A stretch of 64,000 nucleotides of DNA. It comes from Phascolomyces articulosus (taxonomy: Eukaryota > Mucoromycota > Mucoromycetes > Mucorales > Lichtheimiaceae). Below, piece by piece: positions 23,161 to 36,187 of the stretch. Every line of letters begins with the position of its first letter. Positions within the stretch are counted from its first letter, which is position 1. The translations under genes and the position numbers were made by a program. The stretch spans positions 744,001-808,000 of the forward strand of contig JAIXMP010000007.1 in the NCBI GenBank assembly GCA_025677815.1, in the 5' to 3' direction. Under the pieces are notes generated by a model. It worked only from the letters and a program-made list of their open reading frames with translations, had not been told where the DNA came from and searched no databases.

Positions 23161-23883
23161 ATGGCAAACCGTTGGTCTAGAAAGACGACAATCAATGATA
23201 ATAATACTGCACCCACTACCATTTTTACCAATGGTTTGTCACCTCGTCAAATTGCAAACAAGGCTCTTACATTAGGTTACAAAAAACTAAATCGTGATGC
23301 CAAGCGTCCTCATCCTCAATATAATTTCAGAATTCAAGTTCTCATTAGCAATACCATTGCAAAAGCGGAAACTGTATTGAATCAACGAACTCGTAGAACA
23401 AATCGACGAGTCATGGCAGCTGAAGAAGAAGAAGAAGAAGATTATCTATTTGATTTGAAAAATCGTCATCATTCGAAAGCTCAACAACAGCAAGAGCAGA
23501 ATAATGATCCAACGACAAATGGTAGTATTTTGAATCATGATCTACATCAACAATCTCCATTACGGTCATGTTCTTCAAAAGATCAACGTCAATCAACAAT
23601 ATCATCATCATTATCATCATCATCTGTAACAACAACGTCATTATCTACAATAAGAAAAAATGATATGGGTGATCATCAAAAGAAAGAAAAGTCGCAGTAT
23701 AATCATGACCTTTATGATAAAGATGCAGACCCGATGACTGGTCCCAGCTGTCATAATCATTCAACCAGTTCAATTGTAGTATCACCATCATCAGCGTCAT
23801 CATCAACGTCACCAATACCTCGCGATTGTAAACCTATTGTCATTCAATCAGTCACTGCTCCTAGTATAGAATCCATCATTTAA
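23161..23883 (+). CDS. Uncharacterised low-complexity protein
   Basis: Intronless frame of 240 codons. Residues 25-80 look ordered and basic, with LSPRQIANKALTLGYKKLNR and a predicted helix F-R-I-Q-V-L-I-S-N-T-I-A-K-A-E-T-V-L-N-Q-R. An acidic run (seven residues of E/D) follows, then Gln-, Asn- and Ser-rich sequence to the end. No catalytic or binding motif is recognised. The ordered N-terminal part is the piece worth a homology search. A long TTA-repeat tract begins about 30 bases after the stop codon. Confidence 0.6.
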   Translation: MANRWSRKTTINDNNTAPTTIFTNGLSPRQIANKALTLGYKKLNRDAKRPHPQYNFRIQVLISNTIAKAETVLNQRTRRTNRRVMAAEEEEEEDYLFDLKNRHHSKAQQQQEQNNDPTTNGSILNHDLHQQSPLRSCSSKDQRQSTISSSLSSSSVTTTSLSTIRKNDMGDHQKKEKSQYNHDLYDKDADPMTGPSCHNHSTSSIVVSPSSASSSTSPIPRDCKPIVIQSVTAPSIESII

Positions 23884-23913
23884 AATAATTTGCATAATTC
23901 GTCATTTGTCTAG

Positions 23914-23958
<45 letters not shown>

Positions 23959-24577
23959 TTGTCTTTAAACACTCGAAGTCTTTTCCCACATATTTTATTT
24001 TGGATGAAGTTGCGCTATATATTATGCTCATGGTCATGCATCTTTTTTACATGAAGAAAAAAAAACCTGAATGTGTTGTTCCGCATCTCTCCGTAACCGG
24101 GTTCATCCGAAGAATCAAAGCATTTTATTATAACAAATAACAAGTAACATACAACCCATTTCTTCTATATGCTTCTTATATATTGTTCTCCTTCTTTTCA
24201 TCTGTATATATGAGAATTTTTGAGAATCTTTCTTCTATTTCATCCTTACTATTTTATTATTAGTTAGATATAAATAAAAACATACAATAAAAAAGCCATT
24301 TTCGTTGATAAAAACACAACAGCAGCGCTTTTATATAGTGCATAAATAAAATTTTCAATGAATGTGTTTTCACATGAAAAATAGGCAAAGAGTGATAGAT
24401 ATTGCATGGATTTTTTGATTGATCGCCTTTTTTTACTATTTTCAAAAAATCTGCAGATTATAAAAAAAAAAGCGGGGTGAGATCAAAAGTACTGAATGAA
24501 TTCTTATTATATATTATTATTTATATAAACATTTTGTATGTATTTGTTATTTATTTATATAAATAATAAAACATGTA
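23884..24577. other. Spacer between convergent genes
   Basis: Holds the 3' ends of the low-complexity gene and the second Zn2Cys6 gene, plus the TTA repeat at 23915-23958. Otherwise AT-rich and without recognised features. Confidence 0.5.
23915..23958. repeat. (TTA)n microsatellite
   Basis: About fourteen perfect TTA units in the 3' untranslated region of the gene ending at 23883. Likely polymorphic in length. Confidence 0.95.
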
Positions 24578-27000
24578 TTATAATGACAAAGTGGATGATT
24601 CTATTGATTCTACTTGTACTAATCGACTTTGTATTTCTTGAACCGTAATTAACAATTCATCATCACAAGGAAAAGCATCTTTGACTCGTCGGATTACATC
24701 TTGTGTCAAATGATAACCTGCTTGTATCCATTCATCATCAGTACTCTCCATTTTCCTGTTCTTGTCTTGTAGATGATTAATACATCGGGTGGCTCGATCT
24801 GCCGCAGCTAAAGACAAATCAAGAAATGTAGTTCTTGTATGGGTTTGCAGTAACTCATTACTATCATCTTCTTGCCCTCCTCCTTCACCATGACCCGTAC
24901 AATGCCCTTGCTGCTGCTGCCGCTGATGGCCAAACGGTTCAATAGAAAAAGGTCGAAATAATAAGATTTTGACAATGTTATGAATCAAATGAATATGCAT
25001 TTTAAGCTTGGACCATCGTGCTGATAATGAACAAGTACTGTTATCATTGATATCTTTGATATTGTCATGAGTCATTGTATCCGTTTTTGACGTTGTCCAT
25101 TGAGTCCATTTTGGTAATTGATGTTCCCATTCTTCAATATTTCGTACTATTTTTAAAACATCGTCGACATCCACTTTACGTATACTATTTCCATTATTAT
25201 TACTACCGTTGCCATTCCTTTCCTTGTCATAAAACAAAGCAAACACTTGTTTTAATAAACACACCAGCTCGGTTTCCAATCCAAGACTTGATGCGTAATA
25301 ATAAGATGAGGGTGTTGGGCTTTCTTCGGATGATGACGAAGGCTGCTGTTGAATTAACCGTTTTGCTGATTGTAATAACCAACTTTCTGCTTCACCAATT
25401 TCATAATGGGTCTTTCTTTTGGATCGTACACATGAAAATGTTGTAGAATAGACTTCATAATAGAGTAGAGATGCTGCCAAAAGCTGCCATTGTTCATTAT
25501 CTTCGTCCCAGTCATCACTTCCACATAGAGCTCGGGTGGCAAGGTGAGCCATATCTGATTTTCCCATCCATGCTAATAGTGCTGCACATGCTACGATAGG
25601 TAAAGGATTCATGTCTTTTTGTCGTTGAAATACAAGTTCTATCAGCATCATGGTTGCATAATTAATACAATCTTCGACAAGTTCGGTGGAATGGGATGAC
25701 TCTTTATATGAAGTGAGTAATTGAATGGAAGCTGCATAGCCGGTGATAGTGCAAATAAGTTGGATGGGTTGTAATTGAGAAGAAGTCGTTAACTTTTGAT
25801 CAAAAGGAATAAAAGGTTGTAGCTGTTGCAATAAAGTGGTAATATGATACAAGTGGATAGGGTATTCATCCATGGAAAGCACGTCGTATGTTTGGCGTAA
25901 ATAACTGATTATATCGTCAAGTATAGGTTGTATTCGATTTTTGTAAGGGGTATCATCATCGTCTTCGTCGTTCTCATTATAAATATTATCGTTTAGTGAT
26001 TTAATAGTAGCTGTAGTATTGGTATTATGTACAAAATTGTCATTATTGCCCTGATGACCCAGTAACGATGGTAACGAATAAACAGGTACCTTTACTAGGT
26101 ATTCATCTTCATCCAGTGGATCCTCATCCTCATCCTCTACTGTTTCCTCTTCATACCATTCCCAGCTTTTTGTCAGTTTGTTTTCTGGATCATTGTTTCG
26201 TAATTGATGAGAAAAATCTTTGGCAAATGTTGAAAATTCAATCATGTTGCGTGCTACTGCGTGTAAAGATAACCCATTGGATGTTAATGACATGGACCAA
26301 TTCCCCGGAGGTAATGTAGCTACCTGTTGTTGTTGTTGATCCTGTTCTCCTTGTTCATTTTGTTGCTGTTGTCGACGAGGTCGTTTGATGATAGGGTTTA
26401 ACAATGATAAAGTTTCAATACTTGGCATATCATCAGGTGGTGATTTTGGATTACTACTACTTGTACTACTACTTTGTCGCCTTCGTCTTTTTTCTCCCGT
26501 CCGTGCCATTTCCGTTTGCTCTTGTTCCTGAGCAGTGTATTGTAACATGAATTTATCTTCTAATTCTCGTAAAGTGTCATATAAACTTAGCACTTTTTGC
26601 GATAGATCCGTAAGATTGGGAGGGGCATCAGGGTATTCACACTAATTAGAATTTTGAATCATGTTCATGTCAATAAAACTTTCTTTCTTTCTCGAGTGGT
26701 GTACATTTTTTTTCTCAGTTATTCTCTTTTTCTCTCTTACAGGTTGATTGGACCGAGCACAGCGAGTACATGCAGGTCGAGTTTTCGAACATCTATTTAT
26801 AAATATGATTATAGTTTTTTTTTTTTAGTTTTAATTATGACTAAAAGTATGAAAAAAGAAGTTTTTTTTTTTTTTTTTTTTTTTTTTGCTTATTATAGAG
26901 TATAACCTTACTTTGCTTTCTTTTTACGACAGCGTAAACAACTTAAGTCTTTATTACCAGATCCATTACTGACAGATGTTGTAGATTTATTTTGGGACAT
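24578..27000 (-). CDS. Zn2Cys6 transcription factor
   Basis: Three exons on the minus strand, 27000-26912, 26792-26741 and 26641-24578, giving 734 residues. The zinc cluster is divided over all three exons: C21-x2-C24-x6-C31-x6-C38-x2-C41-x6-C48. The last cysteine is the first codon of exon 3, which strongly supports the splice sites. A leucine-rich helix (S-L-Y-D-T-L-R-E-L-E-D-K-F) follows. The remaining 650 residues hold Gln-rich and acidic runs around helical segments such as IVACAALLAWMGKSDMAHLA. They resemble the regulatory region of fungal zinc-cluster proteins, but the fungal_trans landmarks are weak. The target genes are unknown. Intron 1 contains a T-run of 26 on the plus strand. Confidence 0.87.
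26862..26887. repeat. Homopolymer T run (A on minus strand)
   Basis: Twenty-six T in a row, inside the first intron of the Zn2Cys6 gene. A likely site of length error in sequencing or replication. Confidence 0.9.
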
Positions 27001-27841
27001 TGGCTAGGTAAATAAATAAAAAAGATGTTTCCACCCTTCTTAGTGGTTTGAGTGAAGTGAGCGTTGTTGTATTGGGGTTCTATCTATATGTGTGACTATA
27101 ATTTGGTAGCCTATGCAAATAAGTTCTTTCCGCTAATTGGTATATATTAGTAAGTTATAATCGAATCCATTCATATACTTCTGTAGTTGTAATGTTATAG
27201 AAAAAATAAATAATCCCGATATCCGGGACGACCAAAAAGCCTATACTTCGGCCCGGTATTCAATGTTCTTTGTGTTTGGTATATATTGGTTTTTTTTAAT
27301 TATAACTGATGCACACTACTATCTTTTACTAGTGTACAAATATAGGTACATCTATTCTTACTACTATGCATAATTCCAATAATGAGAAAGAAAGGCATAC
27401 CAATGGATGGATTAATCTTGACGTCAAGACTTATTTCTTTCTCTTGGTTCTTTTCATCAACTTCACAGTGAAAAACACACATCATATGAAGAAGGAGAGA
27501 TTTAGAAAAATAGAAAGGCCTACACTATTCAATACTATTATACGTTGCATTTTTTCTCTCTCTACACTTTCTGAATTATATTTAATAAGCAACTAACAAG
27601 ATTTAATAAAACATATAAAGTTATATATCAAAACATGTGATCTCTCAACAATAAAAAAATCAAAGGAAGGAGATGCCAACAATATAAAGTGTGTGTTTTT
27701 TCTTTTACAATATTACCCATTTATTGTCGATCGTCTATAATCATATATTATAATACTATAATATAAATCCCTTTCTTTTCATTCTTTTATACTTTTCTTT
27801 TATTAGAATACCCAAATATACACTCCTTTAGATATTGTAAA
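27001..27841. promoter_or_regulatory. Divergent promoter, Zn2Cys6 gene / ThrE-like gene
   Basis: An 841-base spacer between two divergent starts. It contains a CG-bearing patch with CCCGATATCCGGG and TTCGGCCCGG near 27213-27256, which stands out from the AT-rich surroundings and could be a factor-binding region. No specific factor is assigned. Confidence 0.45.
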
Positions 27842-30372
27842 ATGACTGATAGACCCAGTCTTTCACAACTGTGTGGCTCATCTTCTTATACTAGCCTTGC
27901 ATCACAAGCTACATTAACCGAAGATACAACAATTCCATCATCAAAAACATCTGAAGACGATGGAGAAGATCCTCCTTCTCGTCCAGAAACTTCATCTTTT
28001 GGTGATGATGATACCAGCCCAACAACACCCACTGTGTACAATACCTACAATATTAACAGTATAGCAAGACAATCCGTTGAAGAGCAGCGACAGCAACAGG
28101 TAAATTGTAGCAAAAATATTACAAAGTGCATCAACAGAGCACCTCCCCATAAACGATATCATAAATGTAGTATTTTTAATAATATCAAGTGAAGGCGCCT
28201 TTGCCAACATCATCATCCGCTACTACTACTACTACTACTACTAGTGCCAATATAAATAGAAGTTCAAATTATAGTGGTAGCAATATGGGCGGCATGATAT
28301 ATAATACCAGTCATACGATGACTGAAACAAGTGCCACTGAAACAACACCAGTACCAACAGATATATTCAACAGCACAATTGAAAAAATGACTATTCCTAT
28401 TCGTAACAACCTTCCTATTGCTGCAGCTGTGGAAACCAAAGTTATGGGCGCACATCATCATCGACATCGCAGCTTGGTACATCATTATTCACCCATGGCT
28501 TATTTGCCGATCCATCGTCCGAACAATAAGAAGGAGGAGTTAGAACAGGATGACGATGGTGAAAAAAAATCAACCGCTGTTTTCGCAACTTTACCTAGTA
28601 GTATTCCGATTTCTCCTCCAACAACAGCAACAGCAACAGCGACAACAACAAATGATCGATGTTCTATTTCTTCTACTGCTATTGGTGAAGAAGATGCTCT
28701 TGAACTTTTGCGACAACAGCAGCACATTTCCACAACCAAAAAAGAAAAAATCATCGTTCTTTTAGGTGAATGCCTTTTAAAAAGCGGCTGTCCTGGTCAT
28801 AGAGCGGTTAGTTAACAGTAGTGTATATAATTGGGAATTTTTTTTAAGGTTTACAATTAGACCGGGAGAAGATTTATTGGCTGTTTAAAAATATTTTATT
28901 TAGGAAGAAGCTTTACACCATAGTGCCTGCATATTGGGATTAACCAACACCACTTTTTCTTTGCTACCAGAAACTGTTTTGGTCACATTTACTTCTGATG
29001 GTGGTTTTAAGCAACAACAATCTTTAATGATTAAATCTCCTCCCTCCTTGGATATGGGTAAAATTGGAGAAGTTCAACAAATTATGAACCATTGTTTATT
29101 ACAAATCACTGCCGCAGCAACTGCTGATTCTACCACTTCTAATCATGGTAGTGGTGGAGGAAATGTAAATCATAACAGTATCATCAATGACGATATATTG
29201 GATGAATGTATACAGTCACTTCAACATGTATCCAATTCACCACCCACTTGGGGGTTCTTTGGCGTATTATTTTCGTTTTTTACCAGTAGTTTTACCGCTT
29301 GTGCCATGCTATTCAATGGTTCATGGATGGATTGTATACTAAGTGGCGTACTGGGGCTTGTGGTGGCCATGTTGTTTGTTCTTGCAAGTTATCGACCCAT
29401 CTATGGACGTGTTTTTGAAATTTCTTCATGTGTATTTGTATCTGCATTGGCACAAGCACTTCAATCCTATTGTTGTTTTACAAGTGTTGCTGTTTCTGGA
29501 GTCTTGATTTTATTACCTGGATATGCAATGACCATGGCTGTTGTAAGTAACACATTATCTGTAGACTTTTTTTTTTGTTAAAAAGATTCTACTATATAAA
29601 ATATTTAAACTACATTCTATATTGTATATATTTGTATGTATAAAGATGGAGCTATCTGCAAGACGAGTTACTACAGGAACAATCCGATTAATTTACGCGG
29701 TATTTTATGCATTTTTACTTGCCTATGGATTCCAAATTGGTAGCCGCGCATATAATAGTATTTCTGAAGTTCTTAATGGTCCAATGGAACAAGAACACTC
29801 TGATGATCTATGTGGTCAAAATCCAATTTCACCTTGGTTTTATATTCCCTTGCTACCTTTACTAAGCATCTCCATTAGTATATCTTATGGTTCTTCTGTG
29901 AGACAGTGGTGTGCTCAATTTGGAGGCACCATTATTGGATTTTGTTTATGTTATTTTATGAACAAGATTGTTCCAGATCCACCTATTGTTGAAAGTACAG
30001 CAGCATTTGCTGTTGGGCTCTATTCTCATTTTGTACTGAAATTGACCGGTGAACCGCCATTGATCTCCATGGCAGTAGGGATTACTTTACTTGTTCCAGG
30101 CAGTATTGGTAGATATCATATTTTCATTTCAAAAATCTCGATGAAACCACAATAAAACTAACAAATATGATTTATGAAATTTGCTACCGTATATGTCGAA
30201 TACATTAGGTGTCAAGGGTGCTTATGCTTTAATACATCAACAAGACACCAATCAAACTTTATTCCCCATTAAAATGCTTACAGTTGCACTCGGTTTAGCA
30301 GCTGGATTATTTGCATCAGCAATGATTGTGTATCCAGCAGGCAAGAAAAGAACCTTATTGTTATCATTTTAA
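27842..30372 (+). CDS. ThrE/Prm10-type membrane transporter
   Basis: Five exons: 27842-28099, 28195-28806, 28904-29542, 29646-30108 and 30209-30372, giving 711 residues. The first 260 residues are Ser/Thr/Gln/His-rich and probably a cytosolic disordered tail. From about residue 262 the ThrE domain starts: L-L-G-E-C-L-L-K-S-G-C-P-G-H-R, then E-E-A-L-H-H-S-A-C-I-L-G-L, L-P-E-T-V-L-V-T-F, and the first bundle of membrane segments. R-R-V-T-T-G-T-I-R-L-I-Y-A opens the second bundle (ThrE_2), ending near V-Y-P-A-G-K-K-R. In bacteria ThrE exports threonine; yeast Prm10 is an unassigned relative. About ten membrane spans are visible. The substrate here is unknown. The first intron's acceptor (GTGAAG) is the only one that keeps the frame. 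Confidence 0.87.
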
Positions 30373-30555
30373 AAAACAAAACTTGAAACCTTTTTCTTTA
30401 TGCTTTTAACACAAGGGTTTGACTTTTATTAAAAAATTATGTACGAAAAAATTATATTCTCAGTAATAGTAATGTTGATTTTTTTTTTTCCTTATTAAAC
30501 ACATTTTTTCAATTCATTTGTTTGTTTGTTACACCTTCCTACTTTAACACTTAAA

Positions 30556-31654
30556 ATGAATAGCTCACCACCGACAACGACAATCGATGATAATCATCTT
30601 CATCAAGGAAATCACGCTATTAATATCCATGATCCACCACAATCTCAAAGACCGACAATCGTTAGTCATACAGTTGAAGAACAATTATTATCTTTATCAC
30701 CATCATCACCGAAAAATGCACAATCCTTTCATCACCATCATCATCATAGTCATAGTCATTGTGATAGTGATACAAGTGATAAAATACGTTCACAAAGTGA
30801 AGCACTTCAACAAACCTTTGACGATTTAGATAGAGAAAGTTATCACAGTCATAATACTGGTCGTGATGAGTCGATTATACAAGAATCGATAATAACCCGC
30901 TCACCTTCCCCTATGAGTAATGTGTGTAGAATATATGTTTTATTATCATTTTTTTTTCTGAAACGTATCTGTTGATCTTTTTGAAACTAATGGATTCGAA
31001 GTGACAATATGTTCAACATGTCACACATAATCATGATACACAGCTGTAAGTATTATGTTTTGTTTTTGACAAAAAAAAAACGTCGACAGATATATGGTAG
31101 AATATTAATAATCCATAATACACAGGAGTACCGATGCACTTTACGTTCCCGTTGCTGAATGTCCAATAGTGACCCCCAGTTTATATATTCCACTACCAAC
31201 AACTATTCGGCATTATTTACATGATCCACCTTCTAATATATTGCCATTTCCACCTTATCCTTTACGAACAAGGCAACCTATCAATAAACGTTTACAACGT
31301 ATTCCAAAAAGTTTTATATCTGGTGCCTTGGTAACACACGATGACCACTTTCAACAACGACAAAATATACCACCTCCTTTACGAAAACGACATAGTCTTG
31401 CCAGTGGTCAAATTGATCGTTTAGTACATGCCCATCGTAATGCGATAGCTGCGGCTGCGGCTGGTAAAGCAGCAACGCAAGTGGCAAGTGAACCTGAACT
31501 TTGGTGGCCCGTACCGTCACCAGTACTACCATCTTCAGAAGAAATGGCTACGGATTATTTCGAATATAAACCTACCCCTCCAGCTTCTCCAGAAATATCT
31601 ATATCACCCCCTCCGGTTATTACATCTCCTCCAAAACATCCATTCGAGAAATAA
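30556..31654 (+). CDS. Uncharacterised proline/histidine-rich protein
   Basis: Two-exon model, 30556-30923 and 31126-31654, of 298 residues. The first exon is Ser/His/Gln-rich, with a run of His around residue 60. The second holds the conserved-looking part: D-A-L-Y-V-P-V-A-E-C-P-I-V-T-P-S-L-Y-I-P-L, R-L-Q-R-I-P-K-S-F-I-S-G-A-L-V, then E-P-E-L-W-W-P-V-P-S-P and a Pro-rich end. The intron is 202 bases, long for this window, so a small extra exon may hide inside. It follows the transporter gene on the same strand by 183 bases. No family is recognised. Confidence 0.5.
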
Positions 31655-31860
31655 ATAAAATTGTGTGCAGTTTTTAATTATTTTCGTTTATTATATCTTT
31701 TCACACAGGCACATACACCTAGTAAAACATGCTAGTGACAAATGATGATCACTTCTTAAAAGGGTGGGATGGGGGAGGTGGATTCTACTTCGGCTGCTAA
31801 TTATTATTGTTATCGCTACTGTAAATTGTTTCTTACTAAAGGTTTTTGTTTTCTGTTTTT

Positions 31861-34800
31861 TTACCATGTTTGTGTAATAAATAAAAAGTAAATTTGAGTT
31901 CTGTAATCAGGCATCATGTTAGGAGCTCTGGTTAAATTTGCAGTAACCGTTATCTTGATGGTATTGAGCCCACGTAATAAAGGAGCACTTTGCCAACTTG
32001 GGAGATCCTCCATGGATGTAGGATTCATATTTGACATGTTTAGTCTACCATTGTTCTGTAATACTGCAATAGAAATCCGTCGCTGCTCCGGCAAAATTAC
32101 TTGTTCAAGAACAGGTTTAATCACCATCACATCCACTTTACTTGGTACTGTCAAACTATGACCAACAACATGACCATCCAAAGAGGTTGTAAATGTTTTA
32201 TCTGGTGTTTCTAATCGAATTGCTTTCAAAGGACGTACTATATAAATATCAATACCGTTAGCATTTATTTAGTTTGTTATTATTTACACCGTTTATCCAT
32301 TATTTTTTCCGTAAATAAACAAAAGCTTACAGTCGTGCATATCCACGTTAAAAAGATCAAAAAAGGCAGGATTTGTAGGAGTATTATGTTCTTCCCCCAT
32401 ATGAACAGGTCGTTGGCCATTCATCATCATTGGTGGTTCATTTCCATTCATAATCATTTCATGAGGGGGTGGTGGAGGTGGCATAGTAACGAAATCAGGT
32501 GTTGGAAATGCAGGATGAATACTATTCGTTGATATAGCACCCAACATATTGATTACACCAGGGGGAGGAGGTCCGTTCATGAAAGGTCGTGTCATAATAG
32601 ATCGGGGTCCTCCTGGGCCATTCATCATATTAGGTGGTGTTGATTGAGCCATCACAGATGTACCTCCTGCTACTGCTGCTGCCATTGCTGCTGGATGTGG
32701 AATTGAATGATGGGGTGGTTGTTGTGGAGGTAATATTTGAGTAGGTGGCAATGGTGGTTGTTGTGCAACCATTGTTATAGATGGATGATGATGATGATGA
32801 TGATGTTGCATTTCTGGTGTGGGAGTGACAGTACTACGTTCATCTGTTTGTGATCTCGGTTTACTCGTAGCTCGTTTAGGTGGCCGTCGTCGATCATCTG
32901 CTTCGTAAGGAACGTTTGAAACAATGAGCCTCATCACAGCAGGTTCTTGCTTTTCCGGTATACCAAAACGTGCAAAGGTTTTATCTCTTAATCGATTCAT
33001 CAAACGCTAAAGTTTTATCATAAAATCTTGGTTAATAACTTTTTCTCTCCCCTTTCCACAATATCCATAAATAACCCATAGTCACCACGTAAATTATTAC
33101 CAAGAGTAATTTTGCATCACGGAATACACGTGACCCTGGTTCATTGTATTCCATAGCATTTTCAAAGATCAATTTCAAATCATTCCACCATGCACCAAGT
33201 GTTGGATATCGACGATGCACCATGTTGTTCTATTTAATTGATAATACTTAGAACCATACCAAATCTCTAAATACAACATCGATATCTTTTAATTAAAGTT
33301 CACAAACCTCCAATATAGTAAAAGATCGAGGATCCGTAATGACATTGTAATAATCTGGGTATTCTTTACGATCCGGTAAATCCTCAAAGATTTCAGAGTA
33401 TAAACGTCCACTGAATATACAACCCAAACAAAAATTATATTAGAATCACTATATTCATGTATAAAATTAGGGAATATTGTTAGATAAACTTACGAATTAT
33501 CTGTATGGACACGAACAGAATGGAAGATATCTTTCATAAATTCAACTGGATTGAAATCATGTAGGTCAATTTCTTCTACTGCGCGTACTTCCTCCTTTTC
33601 TGATTTTGGTGGACGACCTCGTCGCTTTTTCCCTGGTATTAATTGCGGACTTTCTGTAGTAGCAATAATAGTGACAGGACTTTGTGATTCTTTCGATCGT
33701 TGTGATTGTTCAACTAATTTATTTTCAGGACTTCCTTTTTCATGCTGTTTTGATTATATGATTATAATAATTAGAATTGGCCATCCCCTTTGATGGATAT
33801 ATGAAAGGTAATATTCAGAATAAACACTTACAGCATAAGGTCCTTTGAAAATGCCAACCCAACATGGATCATCTTTATTGTTAACGACATCAAAAGGCAC
33901 TTGGTTATGGATATTCTTTGCTTTCCGATTTGCATTGTGTTTCTCCACCAAAAATCGAGCAACTTTGTCTTTATCTGATGAAATGAAAACAAATATAAGT
34001 TAAGTGTGTCATACATGGAGAGATATTATCTCTTCCTCATCCTTCCTTTCTTCATTTTTTATGATCTTATGGATCTTATACAAACCTCCAAATGCTGCCC
34101 AGCCAAGTGGTGTTGCTGAGTACCAAGTATCATTCAATTCAATATTTGCACCCATATTGATCAATGCCTGACACACCTTGACATCACCATAATAACAGGC
34201 TGCGTGTAAAGGACCCCATGTAAATTTATCACCATACATTTCCATCTCCACCATTTCATTCACATCAATAGTCGGATCTGTTTCCAAAAGTTCTAACGTT
34301 TTCTTTTGATCTGCATTATAAATTGCCTCCATAAGTTCAGGTAATGGAACAGCTAAAATAAATTAATAAATAAATTGATGATCCATCATAAGTATACCTT
34401 CCTTATAATATTTTTCCCTTTAGGTTTGACTCTTATTCATGTTCATATATATATAATAGATCCTTTGCTTACTTCTTTTTTTACTTTGCTTATCAACAGC
34501 TTTTAAACGAATAGCTTTGACATGTTGTTGCTGTGGAGGTGATGTTTGCTGTTGCTGTTGCGGTTGCTGTTGTCGGACACCAAATGCACCACCTGGTAAT
34601 TTGAGTACAGTTTTACCTTTGATGCCATTTGTACTAGGGGAAGAAGATGCAGATGCTGAAGAAGATGAAGATGTCTTGTCCTTTAAACTTCCTTTTCTGC
34701 TGATATTAGGAGTACTAGCATTACTATCACCATCTGGACGCCAGTGTTTTACTAATTTCTATATTGTATAAAGTTATAAATAAAACTTACACCTTTTTTC

Positions 34801-35504
34801 CCTGATCCGCTACTCAAGAGTCCTATCATAACTATTCTTTCTCTTTCATTACCACACCATACATACATGGATTTTAACAGCATCTTGATAGACTTGAGAT
34901 TCCTTGATATTATATTTCTTTGCATTTGATACCATCAGCTCAATATCATTCTTTAATTCACTAACAGTTTTATATTGCTCTTGATCAATTTTTGACTAAA
35001 ATAAAGAAAGGGAAATAGATAATGAGTTTATGACGACAAGGCGAACCAGGATTATAATACGGTATGAAAATTTACCTTGATATGAGAGAAAGCAATTGGG
35101 TTTTTTATCACTTCATAATAATCAGGATATTGTCGTTTCGAAGGTAATTGTAAAAAGAGTGTACTTATAAGATATTCAGGTCTAAATAATAATAACCGTT
35201 GAATGAATATCCTTTTGTAATCACAAATTCTCTTTCAACAGATAAACTTACTCATCTGGATCAGGATAATCTTTTATAAGTCTGTATAATTGACGACAAT
35301 ATGCTTGAACAACATCTGGAGGTAGTTCTGATTCATTGTCTTTTTCCTTCAAACGATGATGCTATCCATATTTTTATTAAATATATTTATACTAGATAAT
35401 TTCTTTTTTTTTTAAATTTGAGGTACCTCTTTTTCTTTTCGTATCCTCTTTCGTTCTCGATAGTCTTTATCAACTGCACTTTGTCTTTTGGGTCGTCCCT
35501 CCAT
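31861..35504 (-). CDS. Double-bromodomain protein with ankyrin repeats and AT-hook (Rsc4-like)
   Basis: Twelve exons on the minus strand: 35504-35427, 35361-35252, 35181-35076, 34995-34867, 34758-34473, 34352-34086, 33974-33832, 33744-33494, 33410-33308, 33229-33101, 33006-32331 and 32237-31861, giving 884 residues. Bromodomain 1 spans about 45-141 (YPDYYEVIKNPIAFSHIKSK, then N-A-K-K-Y-N). A Ser/Gln-rich linker follows, then two to three ankyrin repeats at about 245-345 (GPLHAACYYGDVKVCQALIN). An AT-hook K-K-R-R-G-R-P-P-K lies at about 412-420, and bromodomain 2 at about 440-545 (Y-P-D-Y-Y-N-V-I, N-A-M-E-Y-N). Both bromodomains keep the Tyr-Asn pair that reads acetyl-lysine. A Pro/Met/His-rich stretch and a C-terminal beta-rich domain end it. 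Yeast Rsc1, Rsc2 and Rsc4 of the RSC remodeller also pair bromodomains, so an RSC-type role is likely; the ankyrin insert is unusual. Confidence 0.88.
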
Positions 35505-36187
35505 ACTTAACATTCCACCTTCGCCAGAGGATAAATTATGTTTAATGTGTTATTTATATGAAAAGATGTAATGTGCTTGGCTCCTAGAAATAAAAATAAA
35601 CCGCATGTTTTTTTTTTTTAATTTAAACATTATTTTATTATTATTATTTTCACTCTCCCCCCACCTTTAAGTATCACTCCCCCAACTCAATCGATTATAA
35701 TCAGATCGTTTGATTATTTACCTTTCTAGATTTAAAATAGTTGAAATAATATGTGTGTACAGACGATTCGCCAAAATATCAATTTATGCTTTATTAATTC
35801 GTAAGATTTCGTTGGGTGGATTTCTTTCTAATAGACGCGTTTTTTTATATTCAAATTAAAAATAATAAGAAGCGATTAAATAAAAGGTTATAAAGTGGAT
35901 TTTATAACAAGAGGGAATAAATGCTTATTGGAAGATTATAGGATTTTTTTTTAAAAAAAGGTCTTGCGAACTTGTGCGCTCAAAGCAAGCTGGTTATATG
36001 CGGGATTTAAAAATATTGCCTGAATAAAAAAAATAATCGATGTGGTGGAAATATAAGCGAGGAACTTTATTACTATTATTACAAGCAAATGAAGGGAGAA
36101 ATACTATCACTAAAGTTATTATGTTAATATAAAAGGAGGTATTTTGTTCTGATATAGTATTTGACTATGTATATATATGTATGTAAT
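35505..36187. other. Spacer: bromodomain promoter and protease 3' end
   Basis: Lies upstream of the bromodomain gene and downstream of the protease gene, both on the minus strand. AT-rich, with C-rich patches near 35652-35685. No other feature is seen. Confidence 0.5.

Noticed and set aside
27213..27225. CCCGATATCCGGG considered as a zinc-cluster factor site
   Set aside because: The terminal triplets are CCC and GGG rather than a clear CGG...CCG pair, and the site is single, so it is only noted in the promoter entry.
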